From: Phormidium tenue FACHB-886
GTDB taxonomy: Bacteria; Cyanobacteriota; Cyanobacteriia; Elainellales; Elainellaceae
Reading direction: 5' to 3'
DNA: 64,000 nucleotides
Assembly: GCF_014764505.1 (NCBI RefSeq)
Contig: NZ_JACXWX010000023.1
Location: 1-64,000, forward strand
Shown here: piece after piece, positions 45,659 through 57,015 of the stretch
Numbering within the stretch: position 1 is the stretch's first letter
Layout of the letters: each line of letters opens with the position of its first letter
Made by a program: the position numbers and the translations under genes
Notes under the pieces: generated by a model
What the model saw: only the letters and a program-made list of their open reading frames with translations
The model's database searches: none
Told to the model about the DNA's origin: nothing

Positions 45659-45841
45659 ATGAGCATGCCGATCGTCTAGCTGCGATCAAGTTTGGGTTGG
45701 GATTTGGAAAGGGGTTGCAGGCGATTATGCTAAAGCAATGCTGAGCACGCTTTCCAAGTCCTGCTTCTTGCAGAGGGCTAGAGATATCCTGGTTCTGGGA
45801 TGCCAAAGTGCTTCTCTTATGAAATTTTCTTTTAGAAGAAT

Positions 45842-46147
45842 CTATGGCGATCGTAATTCTGCCATGAGTAAATTAAGTCGCTCTGCCACATCAGCTCGAC
45901 CTTCTGGGTCAGCATCTCGCAGAAAGACATCCACAATGAACCAACGACACAAAACTGGATCAAGCTGCACCAGCCGCAGCATGACTTGATTGAGAACTTC
46001 AGTCATCAATGGATTGGGTAGACGGCGCAGCTCATCTCGGATGATTAGTGCATCCTCAACTTCAGTTTGTTTTGCTCTTAGCACAGCGTTAACGACTACT
46101 TCAACAAGCTGACTGAGATTAATCTCTGGCTGATTCGTTTCGTCCAT
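45842..46147 (-). CDS. Unknown helical protein, 101 residues
   Basis: Predicted all-helical, acidic (ETNQPEINLSQLVEVVVNAV, LNQVMLRLVQLDPVLCRWF). The pattern of charged and hydrophobic residues is coding-like and ATG is well placed. No family recognised. It is divergent from the large hybrid kinase gene. Confidence 0.55.
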   Translation of the reverse strand: MDETNQPEINLSQLVEVVVNAVLRAKQTEVEDALIIRDELRRLPNPLMTEVLNQVMLRLVQLDPVLCRWFIVDVFLRDADPEGRADVAERLNLLMAELRSP

Positions 46148-46430
46148 TTCTCAAAATAAATTTTTAACTATTATTACTTTGATGAGCGGTTGATTTGGCA
46201 ACCGAGCGCGTGCCGGATAATGTATCTGTACTGATTAACTTCGTACTGAATACGGATTGACAACAATCAAACTCTCAGCTGGGCAGGCAATCTATAATCC
46301 ATGCCTAACCCCTCAGACAGAGACAGATGGCTCTCTGCATCTTGGATAATCTTACAAGGTATAACTCTGGGCAGTGTCATCGAACCAGAGTTTTATCTTA
46401 AGCTCTCCTCAAAGTGTGAACTAACTCCCT

Positions 46431-49400
46431 ATGCAAACTGCACTTACCCCCAGCGAGACCAATCCTTTCGATCTTGAGCAGCTTCTCAAAACGCTTGTCG
46501 AAATTAAGAGTGGCAACTTCTCCGCCCGGATGCCTGCTGAGCAAACTGGGCTGGCTGGAGAAATCGCTACAACCCTGAACGACATTATTGAGATGAACGC
46601 CAAAATGGCGGCAGAGCTAGCTCAAATCAGTACTGTGGTTGGGAAAGAGGGCAAGATTCATGAACGGGCTTCGCTGGATGGGGCACAAGGCGCTTGGAGG
46701 CTGAGCATTGAATCTATTAATGCGCTGATCGGCGATCTGGTGCAGCCGATGGCAGAAACAACCCGAGTGATTCGGGCTGTTGCCAATGGGGATTTGTCCC
46801 ATACGATCGCCACCGACATTCAAGGCAAGCCGCTACAGGGGGAGTTCCTGCAAACTGCCCAGATTGTCAACACAATGGTGGATCAGCTCAACTCGTTTGC
46901 CTCAGAGGTGACGCGTGTGGCGCGCGAGGTGGGAACCGAGGGCAAGCTGGGCGTGCAGGCAAACGTCCGGGGCGTGGCAGGCACCTGGAAGGATTTGACC
47001 GACAGCGTCAACTCGATGGCAGGCAACCTGACGGCTCAAGTTCGTAACATCGCTGAAGTGACCACCGCTGTAGCAAACGGCGATCTCTCTAAGAAAATTA
47101 CCGTCGATGTCAAAGGCGAGATCCTGGAGCTGAAAGACACGATCAATATCATGGTGGACCAGCTCAACTCGTTTGCCTCGGAGGTAACGCGCGTGGCGCG
47201 CGAGGTGGGAACCGAGGGCAAGCTGGGCGTGCAGGCAAACGTCCGGGGTGTGGCGGGCACCTGGAAGGATTTGACCGACAGCGTCAACTCGATGGCAGGC
47301 AACCTGACGGCTCAAGTTCGTAATATCGCCGAAGTGACGACCGCTGTGGCAAACGGCGATCTCTCTAAGAAAATTACCGTCGATGTCAAAGGCGAAATTC
47401 TGGAGCTAAAAGACACGATCAACACGATGGTGGACCAGCTCAGCTCGTTTGCCTCGGAGGTGACGCGCGTGGCGCGCGAGGTGGGTGCAGAAGGCAAGCT
47501 GGGCGGGCAGGCAGATGTGAAGGGCGTGGCGGGCACCTGGAAGGATTTGACCGACAGCGTCAACTCGATGGCAGGCAACCTGACAGCTCAAGTTCGTAAC
47601 ATCGCCGAAGTGACGACCGCTGTAGCAAACGGCGATCTCTCTAAGAAAATTACCGTCGATGTCAAAGGTGAGATTCTGGAGCTAAAAGACACGATCAACA
47701 CGATGGTGGACCAGCTCAACTCGTTTGCCTCGGAGGTGACGCGCGTGGCGCGCGAGGTGGGAACTGAAGGCAAGCTGGGCGTACAAGCTTATGTGCGCGG
47801 TGTGGGTGGCACCTGGAAAGACTTGACCGATAACGTGAACTTGATGGCAGGCAACCTGACAGCCCAAGTTCGTAACATCGCTGAAGTGGCGACGGCGATC
47901 GCCAACGGCAACCTGTCTCGCAAGATCACGGTCGATGTCAAAGGCGAGATCCTCGATCTAAAAAACACGATCAACACGATGGTGGATCAGCTCAGCTCGT
48001 TTGCCTCGGAGGTAACGCGTGTGGCGCGCGAGGTAGGCACCGAAGGCAAGCTGGGCGGGCAGGCGCAGGTGACAGGCGTAGCGGGCACCTGGAAAGATTT
48101 GACCGACAACGTGAACTCGATGGCAAGCAACCTGACGGCTCAGGTGCGGGGAATTGCCAAAGTGGTGACCGCCGTAGCAAACGGCGATCTAAAGCGCAAG
48201 CTGATGCTAGATGCCAAAGGGGAGATCGAAACGCTGGCAGATACGATCAACGAAATGATCGATACGCTGGCAACGTTTGCCGACCAGGTGACGACGGTGG
48301 CACGCGAAGTGGGGATTGAAGGCAAACTGGGCGGGCAGGCAAAAGTGCCCGGTGCATCGGGGACATGGCGCGACCTGACCGACAACGTAAACGAACTGGC
48401 AGCAAATCTCACCACCCAGGTAAGAGCGATCGCAGAAGTGGCAACGGCCGTGACCAAAGGAGATTTAACCCGATCGATCGCCGTAGAAACACAGGGTGAG
48501 GTGGCAGTCCTCAAGGACAACATCAACCAGATGATCGCCAATCTGCGCGAAACCACCCAAAAGAACACCGAGCAAGACTGGCTCAAAACTAACCTGGCGA
48601 AATTTACCCGCATGCTGCAGGGGCAGCGAGACCTGGAAACCGTCTCCAAGCTGATCTTGTCGGAGCTGGCTCCGCTGGTTTCGGCGCAGCATGGCGTGTT
48701 CTATATGATGGAAGCCAGCGATATCCACGTCCCCTATCTCAAGCTGCTCAGTACCTACGCCTACCGGGAGCGCAAGCATCTTGCCAACCGCTTCCACTTG
48801 GGCGAAGGGCTGGTGGGGCAATGCGCTTTAGAAAAAGAGCGGATTTTGATTACGGAAGTGCCCCACGACTACATCAAGATCAGCTCTGGGCTGGGCGAAG
48901 CAACCCCGATAAACGCGGTGGTGCTGCCGGTGCTGTTTGAAGGACAAGTCACCGCCGTCATTGAGCTGGCATCCTTCCGTCGCTTTAGCGAAATTCACCT
49001 GACGTTCTTTGATCAGCTCACCGAGAGTATTGCGATCGTCTTGAATACGATCGCCGCCAGTATGCGAACAGAGGAGCTCCTCAAGCAATCGCAATCGCTG
49101 GCAGAAGAGCTGCAGTCTCAGCAAAAAGAGCTGACTGGAACCAACCAACGGCTAGAGCAGCAGGCGCACTCGCTCAAAGCCTCAGAGGACTTGCTGAAAA
49201 ATCAGCAGGAACAACTGCAGCTAACCAACGAAGAACTGCAGGAAAAAGCTGAACTGCTAGCGCTCCAAAATCGAGAAGTTGAACGCAAAAACCAGGAGAT
49301 TGAGCAGGCACGGCGATCGCTAGAGGAAAAAGCCGAACAGCTTGCCCTCAGCTCCAAATATAAGTCCGAATTCCTGGCAAACATGTCGCATGAGCTGCGG

Positions 49401-51455
49401 ACACCTCTGAATAGTTTGCTGATTCTGGCGCGGCTGCTTTCGGAAAACAGTGAGAAAAACCTCACGCAGAAGCAGGTGGAGTATGCCTCCACCATCTACA
49501 GCTCCGGCAATGACCTACTCGGGCTAATTAACGACATTCTAGACCTCGCCAAGATCGAGTCGGGAACGATGTCGTTTGAAATCGAGCCGACTTCCTTTGC
49601 CGATCTGCGCCGTCAGCTCGATCGCACCTTTAGCCAAATCGCTCAAGATCGCAAGCTCGACTTTCAAATTCATCTGGCTGAAACCCTGCCCCGTACCCTC
49701 TATACGGACGCAAAACGGCTGCAGCAGGTGTTGAAGAACCTGCTATCGAATGCGTTTAAGTTTACCGAGCAAGGGCAAGTCAAACTGGAGGTTAGTTTGG
49801 CGACGCAGGGCTGGAGCTACAACCACGAAGCTCTAAATCAAGCGGATCAGGTGCTTGCCTTTGCCGTTTCTGATACTGGCATCGGCATTGCCCCGGATAA
49901 ACAGCAGGTGATTTTTGAAGCATTTCAGCAGGCAGATGGCACGACCTCCCGCAAATATGGAGGAACGGGGCTGGGCTTGTCGATTAGCCGTGAGATCGCT
50001 CGGCTGTTGGGGGGTGAAATCCGTCTGGTTAGCGAAGTTGGGAAAGGCAGCACGTTTACACTCTATCTGCCGCAGACTAACCTGGTGCCCTGGAAGGACA
50101 GAGAGAGCAGTGAACCCAGTTCGCTAGCCCCAGAGATGACACAAGCTGTCATTAGTCCGGTGATTGCTACCAAAACCCCACCAGCTGTATCTACGGTGGC
50201 GCAAGAGCCTTCGCCATTGACTATGCCACTGTCTGCAGATGTAGAAGACGATCGAGAAAACCTGCAGCCTCACGATCGCACCCTGTTGATCATTGAAGAT
50301 GACGTGAGCTTTGCCCGCATTTTGATTGACATCGCCCGGCAGCAAGGCTTCAAGGGACTTGTGGCAACCCGTGGCGATGTGGGGCTAGAAATGGCGCAGC
50401 AGTTTAAGCCGGCTGCCATTATGCTAGATATCCGGCTACCTGTTTTAGACGGTTGGACGGTTTTAGATCGTCTCAAACACAATCCCGATACGCGCCATAT
50501 CCCTGTGCATGTCATGTCGGTTGAAGAGGGGCTACAGCGCTCTCTGCAGCAAGGGGCGATCGCCTGTTTGCAAAAGCCAATCAGTAGTGATGTTCTTCTG
50601 AATGCATTGGCAAGAATCAGGGAGTTTGTGGATCGTCCGGTGAAGGCACTGCTGATCGTGGAAGACGATGAACTGCAGCGTCAAAGCATTGCCGACCTGG
50701 TTGGCACTGAGGACGTGATCACCACAACCGTTGGCACCGGCATAGAAGCTCTAGAAGCCCTTAGAAGCAACCATTTTGATTGTCTTGTGCTGGATTTAGG
50801 GCTGCCAGATATGAATGGGTTTGAGCTAATCGAGCAGATTAAGCAAGAACCTAGATTTGGCTATTTGCCGATCGTAGTCTACACGGGCAAGGAACTCACC
50901 GCACAGGAAGAAACAATACTGCGACATATTGCGAACACGGTCATTATTAAAGATGCCCGCTCGCCAGAACGACTACTGGATGTTTTAGATGAAACGGCGC
51001 TGTTTTTACACCGAGTCCAAGCAAATTTACCTGCTCCCAAGCGGCAGATCCTAGAGCAGCTACGGCAGAGCAATCCGGAGCTGGCAGGCAAAAAGGTGCT
51101 GATTGTCGATGATGATGTGCGGAACATTTTTGCGCTGACCAGCTTACTGGAGCGTTACCAAATGCAGATACTCTATGCTGAAAACGGTCGAGATGGTATA
51201 GAGACTCTGCGAAACAATCCAGATATCAACATTGTGTTGATGGATGTGATGATGCCTCAGATGGATGGCTACGAAACTACACAAGCGATTCGTCGGCTTG
51301 GTCAGTTTGCAAACCTGCCTATTATTGCACTCACTGCCAAAGCGATGATGGGCGATCGGGAGAAGTGTATGCAGGCAGGAGCCTCTGACTACATCACAAA
51401 ACCTGTTGACATCGAACACTTGCTGTCGCTTATCCGAGTTTGGCTGCACAAATGA
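46431..51455 (+). CDS. Hybrid histidine kinase with poly-HAMP array
   Basis: This is a 1674-residue cytoplasmic kinase with no membrane helix. An array of about eight HAMP-like units (residues 15-720), several nearly identical, precedes a GAF domain (about 735-880), a coiled coil (880-965) and HisKA with His987 ([12 protein letters not shown]). HATPase follows (about 1100-1215, [20 protein letters not shown]). Three receiver domains close the protein, with Asp1333, Asp1455 and Asp1605. The layout resembles poly-HAMP group III kinases that sense osmotic or envelope stress in fungi and bacteria. It is followed 92 bases later by a second hybrid kinase, likely a partner. Confidence 0.9.
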   Translation: MQTALTPSETNPFDLEQLLKTLVEIKSGNFSARMPAEQTGLAGEIATTLNDIIEMNAKMAAELAQISTVVGKEGKIHERASLDGAQGAWRLSIESINALIGDLVQPMAETTRVIRAVANGDLSHTIATDIQGKPLQGEFLQTAQIVNTMVDQLNSFASEVTRVAREVGTEGKLGVQANVRGVAGTWKDLTDSVNSMAGNLTAQVRNIAEVTTAVANGDLSKKITVDVKGEILELKDTINIMVDQLNSFASEVTRVAREVGTEGKLGVQANVRGVAGTWKDLTDSVNSMAGNLTAQVRNIAEVTTAVANGDLSKKITVDVKGEILELKDTINTMVDQLSSFASEVTRVAREVGAEGKLGGQADVKGVAGTWKDLTDSVNSMAGNLTAQVRNIAEVTTAVANGDLSKKITVDVKGEILELKDTINTMVDQLNSFASEVTRVAREVGTEGKLGVQAYVRGVGGTWKDLTDNVNLMAGNLTAQVRNIAEVATAIANGNLSRKITVDVKGEILDLKNTINTMVDQLSSFASEVTRVAREVGTEGKLGGQAQVTGVAGTWKDLTDNVNSMASNLTAQVRGIAKVVTAVANGDLKRKLMLDAKGEIETLADTINEMIDTLATFADQVTTVAREVGIEGKLGGQAKVPGASGTWRDLTDNVNELAANLTTQVRAIAEVATAVTKGDLTRSIAVETQGEVAVLKDNINQMIANLRETTQKNTEQDWLKTNLAKFTRMLQGQRDLETVSKLILSELAPLVSAQHGVFYMMEASDIHVPYLKLLSTYAYRERKHLANRFHLGEGLVGQCALEKERILITEVPHDYIKISSGLGEATPINAVVLPVLFEGQVTAVIELASFRRFSEIHLTFFDQLTESIAIVLNTIAASMRTEELLKQSQSLAEELQSQQKELTGTNQRLEQQAHSLKASEDLLKNQQEQLQLTNEELQEKAELLALQNREVERKNQEIEQARRSLEEKAEQLALSSKYKSEFLANMSHELRTPLNSLLILARLLSENSEKNLTQKQVEYASTIYSSGNDLLGLINDILDLAKIESGTMSFEIEPTSFADLRRQLDRTFSQIAQDRKLDFQIHLAETLPRTLYTDAKRLQQVLKNLLSNAFKFTEQGQVKLEVSLATQGWSYNHEALNQADQVLAFAVSDTGIGIAPDKQQVIFEAFQQADGTTSRKYGGTGLGLSISREIARLLGGEIRLVSEVGKGSTFTLYLPQTNLVPWKDRESSEPSSLAPEMTQAVISPVIATKTPPAVSTVAQEPSPLTMPLSADVEDDRENLQPHDRTLLIIEDDVSFARILIDIARQQGFKGLVATRGDVGLEMAQQFKPAAIMLDIRLPVLDGWTVLDRLKHNPDTRHIPVHVMSVEEGLQRSLQQGAIACLQKPISSDVLLNALARIREFVDRPVKALLIVEDDELQRQSIADLVGTEDVITTTVGTGIEALEALRSNHFDCLVLDLGLPDMNGFELIEQIKQEPRFGYLPIVVYTGKELTAQEETILRHIANTVIIKDARSPERLLDVLDETALFLHRVQANLPAPKRQILEQLRQSNPELAGKKVLIVDDDVRNIFALTSLLERYQMQILYAENGRDGIETLRNNPDINIVLMDVMMPQMDGYETTQAIRRLGQFANLPIIALTAKAMMGDREKCMQAGASDYITKPVDIEHLLSLIRVWLHK
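47025..48404 (+). repeat. Five 276-bp tandem HAMP repeats
   Basis: The start AACCTGACGGCTCAAG recurs at 47025, 47301, 47577, 47853 and 48129, exactly 276 bases (92 codons) apart. The first three units are nearly identical in DNA, the later two progressively diverged. This pattern indicates recent tandem duplication and makes the unit number prone to change or mis-assembly. Confidence 0.9.
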
Positions 51456-51547
51456 GACAATAGATTGTAAACTGTTTGTTTTCGCTTCTCAAGGAGAAGA
51501 ATGCTGCTGCGATCTGACCCGTCCTACCCTCTATTCTGCTTTCCTCT

Positions 51548-53230
51548 ATGCAACCTGAACCAAAAGTCAATGTTCTTCTAGTGGATGACCACCCTGAGAA
51601 CTTGCTGGCATTGGAAGCCATACTAGAGGGACTAGGGCAAAATCTTGTGAAAGCTCGTTCAGGGGAACAGGCTTTAAAGCGCTTGCTCGATCAAGATTTT
51701 GCGGTAATCTTGCTGGATGTAAAGATGCCTGGGATGGATGGGTTTGAAACAGCAGCATTGATCCGGCAGCGGCAGCGATCGCGCTATACCCCCATCATTT
51801 TTCTGACTGCCTTTAGCGACAATGATGACCTGATTTCTAAGGGCTATGCCCTAGGTGCTGTTGATTATTTGCTGAAGCCGATCGATCCGGTAATACTCAC
51901 CTCAAAAGTGCTTGTATTTGTGGATCTATTCAAGAAAAATATTGAAGTTCAAGAGCAATCTGAACAGCTCGTTGCCAAAAATCTGGAAATTCTACGGGCA
52001 GAAGCAGCCCGACAGCAGGCAGAAGAGGCAAACCGGCTCAAGGACGAGTTTTTGGCGATCGTCTCTCACGAACTCCGCACTCCCCTAAATTCAATTTTGG
52101 GCTGGTCACAGCTGCTGCTGACTCAGGAGTTTGGAGAAGCCAAGCGGATTCAGGCGCTGCAGACGATCGTCCGGAATGCAAAATCGCAGGCTCAGCTGAT
52201 CGAGGATATCTTGGATGTCTCTCGGTTAATGCAAAGCAAAGTGCGGCTGTCGATTCAGCCGGTCAATGCGATCGGCGTGATTGAATCCGTATTGGAATCG
52301 GTGCAGCCGTTAGCCCAAGAAAAATCCATTCAGTTAGAATCGCAGCTAGATAAGGCAGCGCAGATGATTGCTGCAGATCCACAGCGCTTCCGGCAAATCG
52401 TTTGGAATCTGCTGACTAACGCAATCAAGTTTACGCTCCAGGATGGGCGAGTGACCGTTAAGCTGACGCTCGTACACAACCGAGGCAACCCTGCTCAAGA
52501 CGCTTTTGCCCAGCTTCAAGTGATTGATACTGGGATTGGTATCACTGCCAATTTTCTACCCTATATCTTCGATCATTTTCGTCAGGCAGACAGTTCTTCG
52601 ACTCGTGCGCAGGGCGGGTTAGGGCTGGGATTGGCGATCGTGCAGCAGCTAGTCAGCCTGCACGACGGCAAAATATTTGCCGTCAGTGAAGGACTCGGCA
52701 AAGGTGCTACATTCACCGTTCAACTGCCTTTGGCAGCCAAAGCCATCAGCCCTCCTGCCCCTGAAACAAGAATTGGCAACGAGAATCAGTCAGAAATTGG
52801 CTCGATCGACCGCATTCTTGACGGCATTCGAGTGTTAGTGGTTGAAGATGTTGATGACAGCCGTGACTTGGTCCGAGCCGTATTAGAAGAGGCTGGAGCT
52901 GAAGTGGTTGCGGTTGCCTCAGTCAGTGAAGCCATCGAACGGCTGAAATACATGACACCCCACATCTTAGTGAGTGATATTGCGATGCCTGGAGAAAATG
53001 GCTACCAGCTCATTCACAAAATCCGCAGCCTAGCCCATCAGCAGGGCGGCACCATCCCCGCCATCGCGCTGACTGCCTATACCAAATCAGAAGATCGATC
53101 GCAGGCGCTGCTCGCTGGGTTTCAAGCCCATGTGCCAAAGCCGATCGAGCCGAAGACACTTATAGCTGCGGTTGCCCAGCTTGTAAACCGCAGCGCTAGC
53201 AGAATTGAGGCAAAACAAAGCTTCCAGTAG
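51548..53230 (+). CDS. Receiver-kinase-receiver hybrid histidine kinase
   Basis: This 560-residue protein has an N-terminal receiver (Asp57, VILLDVKMP). A short coiled coil leads to HisKA with His174 ([12 protein letters not shown]). HATPase follows (NLLTNAIKF, DTGIGITANF, GGLGLGLAIVQQL), and then a C-terminal receiver with Asp477 (ILVSDIAMP). It has no sensor or membrane segment, so input comes through the first receiver. The large poly-HAMP kinase upstream is the obvious source. Confidence 0.9.
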   Translation: MQPEPKVNVLLVDDHPENLLALEAILEGLGQNLVKARSGEQALKRLLDQDFAVILLDVKMPGMDGFETAALIRQRQRSRYTPIIFLTAFSDNDDLISKGYALGAVDYLLKPIDPVILTSKVLVFVDLFKKNIEVQEQSEQLVAKNLEILRAEAARQQAEEANRLKDEFLAIVSHELRTPLNSILGWSQLLLTQEFGEAKRIQALQTIVRNAKSQAQLIEDILDVSRLMQSKVRLSIQPVNAIGVIESVLESVQPLAQEKSIQLESQLDKAAQMIAADPQRFRQIVWNLLTNAIKFTLQDGRVTVKLTLVHNRGNPAQDAFAQLQVIDTGIGITANFLPYIFDHFRQADSSSTRAQGGLGLGLAIVQQLVSLHDGKIFAVSEGLGKGATFTVQLPLAAKAISPPAPETRIGNENQSEIGSIDRILDGIRVLVVEDVDDSRDLVRAVLEEAGAEVVAVASVSEAIERLKYMTPHILVSDIAMPGENGYQLIHKIRSLAHQQGGTIPAIALTAYTKSEDRSQALLAGFQAHVPKPIEPKTLIAAVAQLVNRSASRIEAKQSFQ

Positions 53231-53232
53231 CT

Positions 53233-53622
53233 TTACGCCCCACAGTAAACAATTAGATCGATCTCCACATCCCCCTGTCCCGCCAAAGCAATCACCCCGA
53301 CGGTAGTACGACTGGGACGGCGGCCCTCCTTGAAGTAAGCAGAAAACACTTCATTGACGACCTGATAGTCTCTAAAATCGGTGACAAACAACCGAGCCAT
53401 TACTGTGTTGTCAAAGCTTGACTGGGCATGGTCTAACACGAGCTTCAGATTCTCCATAACCCGCTTCGTTTGGTCAGCGATCGAGCCGCGACTAATTTCC
53501 CCAGTCACCGGATCTTCGGCAAGCTGTCCCGTTATAAATAGAAAATCTCCAGCTCGCACGGCATGGGAATAGGGCGCAGGCGGCGGCAGCAGGTTATTGG
53601 GCAGGGTGATATATTCGAGCAT
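53233..53622 (-). CDS. RidA-family protein
   Basis: This 129-residue protein of the YjgF/YER057c/UK114 family hydrolyses reactive enamines and imines made by PLP enzymes or flavoenzymes. Family marks: PAPYSHAVRAGDFLFITGQ near the N-terminus and RLFVTDFRDYQVVNEVF, with the catalytic Arg of SRTTVGVIALAG (Arg at about 107). It is last in the operon with the ABC transporter genes, 10 bases after the ATPase gene. It may detoxify an intermediate of the imported substrate. Confidence 0.85.
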   Translation of the reverse strand: MLEYITLPNNLLPPPAPYSHAVRAGDFLFITGQLAEDPVTGEISRGSIADQTKRVMENLKLVLDHAQSSFDNTVMARLFVTDFRDYQVVNEVFSAYFKEGRRPSRTTVGVIALAGQGDVEIDLIVYCGA

Positions 53623-53632
53623 TAATTTCTCT

Positions 53633-54436
53633 TTAAAGATCAGCGGTCATTCCCTCTCGCTGTAGAGCAGCCAGCTCAGCGGCGGTGAATTCGCCCAGCG
53701 CAACTTCTCGCTCTAGGTGATGCCGCAGGTGCGATCGCACTGGCTGTAGCTGGCTGTCTTCAGGGTCGCGGGGACGATCGAGCGGCAGGGCAATCACATC
53801 TACAATTCGACCGGGACTACCCGAAAACAGCACCACCTGATCGGCTAACATCAGTGCTTCGTCTAGGTCATGCGTCACCATGACGATCGTGGCCTGGGCA
53901 TGATGCCACAGCGCCAGCAGATAGCGCTGCATCACCCGCCGAGTTTGGTAGTCCAGGGAAGAAAAGGGTTCATCTAGCAGCAGCACTTGAGGGTTGAGTA
54001 CCAGAGCGCGAGCGATCGCGACTCGTTGGCGCATTCCCCCGCTCAGCTCTCGCGGCAGCTTGTGGGCGTGCTCAATCAGCCCGACATCGGCAAGGAGTTT
54101 TCCGGCTCGGAGCCGACGTTCAGCCCGCTTGATGCCCTGCGTCCGTAGTCCAAACGCCACATTATCATGGACGGTCATCCATTCAAACAGATTGTGGTGC
54201 TGAAACACAATCGCCGTCTCAGGTCCCGGTTGCGTTACCGGCTTACCGCCCAGCAGCACCTGTCCCTCACTCGGTAGCACCAAAGCCGCCGCCATCTCCA
54301 GCAGCGTTGTCTTGCCGCACCCCGATGGACCAATCAGCGCAGTAAACGACCCGGACGGAACCGTCAGGTTAATATCAGCAACCGCGAAATGCCCGTTGTA
54401 CACCTTGGAGATGCTATCAAATCGCAGCTCAGCCAC
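53633..54436 (-). CDS. ABC transporter ATPase, nitrate/sulfonate/taurine type
   Basis: This 267-residue ATPase has Walker A GPSGCGKTT, signature LSGGMRQRV, Walker B VLLLDEPFSSLD and the TauB/SsuB-like FQHHNLFEWMTVHDNVAFGL. GTG 54436 is chosen because AGGAGGA lies six bases before it; the longer frame upstream is the permease end in another phase. It overlaps the permease gene by eight bases. It would energise import with the permease and substrate-binding protein of the same operon. Confidence 0.9.
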   Translation of the reverse strand: MAELRFDSISKVYNGHFAVADINLTVPSGSFTALIGPSGCGKTTLLEMAAALVLPSEGQVLLGGKPVTQPGPETAIVFQHHNLFEWMTVHDNVAFGLRTQGIKRAERRLRAGKLLADVGLIEHAHKLPRELSGGMRQRVAIARALVLNPQVLLLDEPFSSLDYQTRRVMQRYLLALWHHAQATIVMVTHDLDEALMLADQVVLFSGSPGRIVDVIALPLDRPRDPEDSQLQPVRSHLRHHLEREVALGEFTAAELAALQREGMTADL

Positions 54437-55304
54437 GTTCTCCTCCTGTTGCAGTACGTCCCCGCGCTTCCCACCACAGCAATCGTCGCTGCACCAACAG
54501 CATGAGCCGATCGATCGCAAAGCCCACCACACCGATCGTTAGCACTCCCACCATGACCAGCTTCATGTTGAACTGCTGCTGACCTAGGATAATCAGCGCT
54601 CCCAGCCCGGAATTGATTCCGGCCATCTCTCCGGCCAGCACCGCCATCCAGGCGGCAAAAAAATTAACCCGCACGATCGTCAACAGGCTGGGAGCGGCAG
54701 CAGGAAGCACAACCCAGAGCCAAAGCCGCTCCTTCCGCGCCCCCAAGCTGCGAGCCGTTTTGATCAATTCTGGCGGGACACTGCCGATCGCCGCCGCTGT
54801 CGCCAGCGTCATGACGGCAAAAACGCCCATGAAGACGACGAAAATCGCCGATTGGTCACCTGTCCCCATCAGCGCGATCGCCACTGGCACCCAGGCAACG
54901 GGCGCAATCGGGGCGATCGTCTGAACCATCGGCATTCCAAACTGGCGGGCAGCGGGCACAATGGCAATCAGCATTCCTAGCGGTAACGCGGCTAGCAGCC
55001 CTAATCCCAGCCCAATGGCAACACGCAGCAGCGTTTTAACGATCGCCTCACCGTAGCTCACCTGCTGCGGGCCAATACCAGCAGCACTTGGACCCTGCAG
55101 CAGATAAGGAATGACTTCACTGGGCGGCGGTAGGATGTCACGATTCAGTACACCCGTTGCTGCACCAAGTTCCCAACCCAACGCCAGCACTACCCAGCCA
55201 ATCAAAAACGACAGGCTCTGCAGCCAGCGCCGTCGCGCTGGCTGCACAGGCGGTGCAGCCGATAGAGATGCCCTAACAGCCTTCTGGTATTTAATCCGCT
55301 GCAT
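54429..55304 (-). CDS. ABC transporter permease, sulfonate/taurine type
   Basis: This 291-residue membrane protein has about six helices. The EAA-like cytoplasmic loop (ELIKTARSLGARKERLWLWVVLPAAAP region) contacts the ATPase. It is similar in layout to TauC/SsuC permeases. It lies 39 bases after the substrate-binding protein gene. Confidence 0.85.
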   Translation of the reverse strand: MQRIKYQKAVRASLSAAPPVQPARRRWLQSLSFLIGWVVLALGWELGAATGVLNRDILPPPSEVIPYLLQGPSAAGIGPQQVSYGEAIVKTLLRVAIGLGLGLLAALPLGMLIAIVPAARQFGMPMVQTIAPIAPVAWVPVAIALMGTGDQSAIFVVFMGVFAVMTLATAAAIGSVPPELIKTARSLGARKERLWLWVVLPAAAPSLLTIVRVNFFAAWMAVLAGEMAGINSGLGALIILGQQQFNMKLVMVGVLTIGVVGFAIDRLMLLVQRRLLWWEARGRTATGGERG

Positions 55305-55343
55305 CGAGGTTACGCCACCCTAATTGCTAGAGGAGTGCATCAA

Positions 55344-56429
55344 TTAAGCAGAAGTTTTTAGAGATTGCTCCTGCGCAGAACCGTCAAATACGGTATCGAT
55401 CAAGTTTGTTTGATCTTGTCTCAGGTATCCCAGATCGGCCAGGAAACCCACGCCGTTTCTCAAGCTGTCAACGCCTTTTTCATCCAGCACGGGCTGAGGA
55501 ACCTGCCGCTTGAGGGCAGCAGCGAGGACATCTTCTGGAGCGTTGTAAACGGGAACAAGGTCAGCGATCGCACTCTTGTAGTCTTTGTTGAGGTCATCAG
55601 CCGACTGACGTAGCACTGCCAGGTAATCTGCCAGCAGATTCGGCTCTCTTTGCATGAAGTCTGTGGTGGACGTGATGACACAATCGGATGCTTCTGGACC
55701 CCAAGCTCCATTCGAGTCCCCTAGATAGGTACCGCCAGACTTTGCAACCACACTTTGGGCATAAGGCTGCGCCAGCGAACAGACATCCACTGAATCCTTG
55801 ATCAGCGCCTCACCCATACCTACCATGCTGGGGAAGAAGGTCATCTTATACCCTTTGTAATCCACCCCCAGCTTCTTGAGATGTCCATAGACTACTAGCT
55901 CTAACGTATCAAGCTGGAGAGTACCAATTTTCAATCCTTGGTTGGCTGCGTTCGCCAATTCATCGAGAGATTTGACTGAACCCTTGCGGCTGACCAGCTC
56001 AATGCCGCCCTTTCCAGACCCAGAAACGATGCGGAGCTGCTCTGTACCCTTGGCATAGGCAGCTACCGTGTTAGTCCAAGGATTGTGGATGACATCTCTT
56101 GCCCCTGCAACTAATGCCTGGAGATTTTCACCCGGTCCATTAAACTGAGTTAGCTCTACGTTGAGACCTGCTTCCTTAAACAAGCCTCGTTTGTTCGCTA
56201 GAAGCAAATGTGAGACACAGCCTGCCGGTAGGTGGCCGACTCGCAACGTTGTGGTTCCTGCGGGACTTGCTGCAGGGGATTCAGACTGAGTGGTTTGAGA
56301 CTGGTTTGAACCATTGCCAGTGCAGCTAGTGCTAGCCATAAACGCCAAAGAGGCTAAACAGCAGCTTCTGATGAAACCTCTGCGGTTCAAGGCGCCGATC
56401 GGATGAAACAAGCTATCGTATCTTGCCAT
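55344..56429 (-). CDS. ABC substrate-binding protein, sulfonate/nitrate type
   Basis: This 361-residue periplasmic binding protein of the SsuA/TauA/NrtA fold begins with a cytoplasmic extension (MARYDSLFHPIG). A twin-arginine-like NRRGFIRSCCLASLAF signal follows with a Cys at the end of the hydrophobic stretch (weak lipobox). The mature domain starts TLRVGHLPAGC. A paralogue with the same extension and signal lies at 62921-63979. It is first in an operon with permease, ATPase and RidA. The substrate is likely an organosulfur compound, judging from the SfnB-like gene nearby. Confidence 0.85.
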   Translation of the reverse strand: MARYDSLFHPIGALNRRGFIRSCCLASLAFMASTSCTGNGSNQSQTTQSESPAASPAGTTTLRVGHLPAGCVSHLLLANKRGLFKEAGLNVELTQFNGPGENLQALVAGARDVIHNPWTNTVAAYAKGTEQLRIVSGSGKGGIELVSRKGSVKSLDELANAANQGLKIGTLQLDTLELVVYGHLKKLGVDYKGYKMTFFPSMVGMGEALIKDSVDVCSLAQPYAQSVVAKSGGTYLGDSNGAWGPEASDCVITSTTDFMQREPNLLADYLAVLRQSADDLNKDYKSAIADLVPVYNAPEDVLAAALKRQVPQPVLDEKGVDSLRNGVGFLADLGYLRQDQTNLIDTVFDGSAQEQSLKTSA

Positions 56430-56980
56430 ATTGGTAGACCTTATTTCCCTAAGCAACTTCAGTTTGAATGCACCCGTTGGCTGCGGCGCTGCAGCTGCCC
56501 AATCCTGACAACGAGAAACCGATCAAGCGATCATCTCAAGCTATTGGTATATGGGCGGACAGCTGCCCTGTGGGATTACTTGCAATCACCCAAAGGGCAT
56601 TTTTGTGTCAATTTATCACGAATGGGTGAGATTATTAACGCCAATCCCAAAAATTTATAGATTTAATAAGCAAACGCACCGTTGGAACAAGCGGATGAAG
56701 AATGCCTTGTAAACCAGGATAAATAGGTTCATTCCTTTGAGTTTACTACGATCACTGCTAGTTTCTAACACTAGGAATGACCCGTTATAAGTGTTATACC
56801 CCTATACAATTCAAACTGATGAAATCAGGAATTTAGCTCAGTTAGACCACGTGATTACTCAGTGGGTGATTATGGATGGATTTCTTACCATAATCTGTTC
56901 ACTCGGGTTTGTCAGAAGCAATACAAGAATTGTTCTATAGCCAAATCATCTACTGTCTTAAACAAATTTGCTCAACCCTC
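56430..56980. other. Divergent intergenic region, 551 bases
   Basis: This region must hold the promoter of the minus-strand transport operon. A hairpin near 56565-56598 (GCCC/GGGC with near-complementary sides) followed by ATTTTTG is terminator-like on the plus strand but has no obvious plus-strand gene to terminate. No intact gene seen. Confidence 0.4.
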
Positions 56981-57009
56981 TTGCAAATCTGTAGACCAGT
57001 CGGTATAGT
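56981..57009 (+). promoter_or_regulatory. Promoter and probable operator of the TetR gene
   Basis: TTGCAA (56981-56986), a 17-base spacer and TATAGT (57004-57009) match a sigma-70-type promoter. The spacer holds an imperfect palindrome TAGACCAGTCGGTATA (56992-57007), a form typical for TetR operators of the LmrA/YxaF group. Transcription would start at about 57016, which is the A of the start codon, so the mRNA would be nearly leaderless. Confidence 0.55.
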
Positions 57010-57015
57010 TCAGCT

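Noticed and set aside
46902-48180. Several repeated minus-strand frames of 60-137 codons.
   Set aside because: They are antisense shadows of the tandem HAMP repeats and recur only because the DNA repeats.
56403-56660. An 85-codon plus-strand frame opposite the start of the substrate-binding protein gene.
   Set aside because: It covers the signal-peptide region of that gene and contains a terminator-like hairpin; no coding features.
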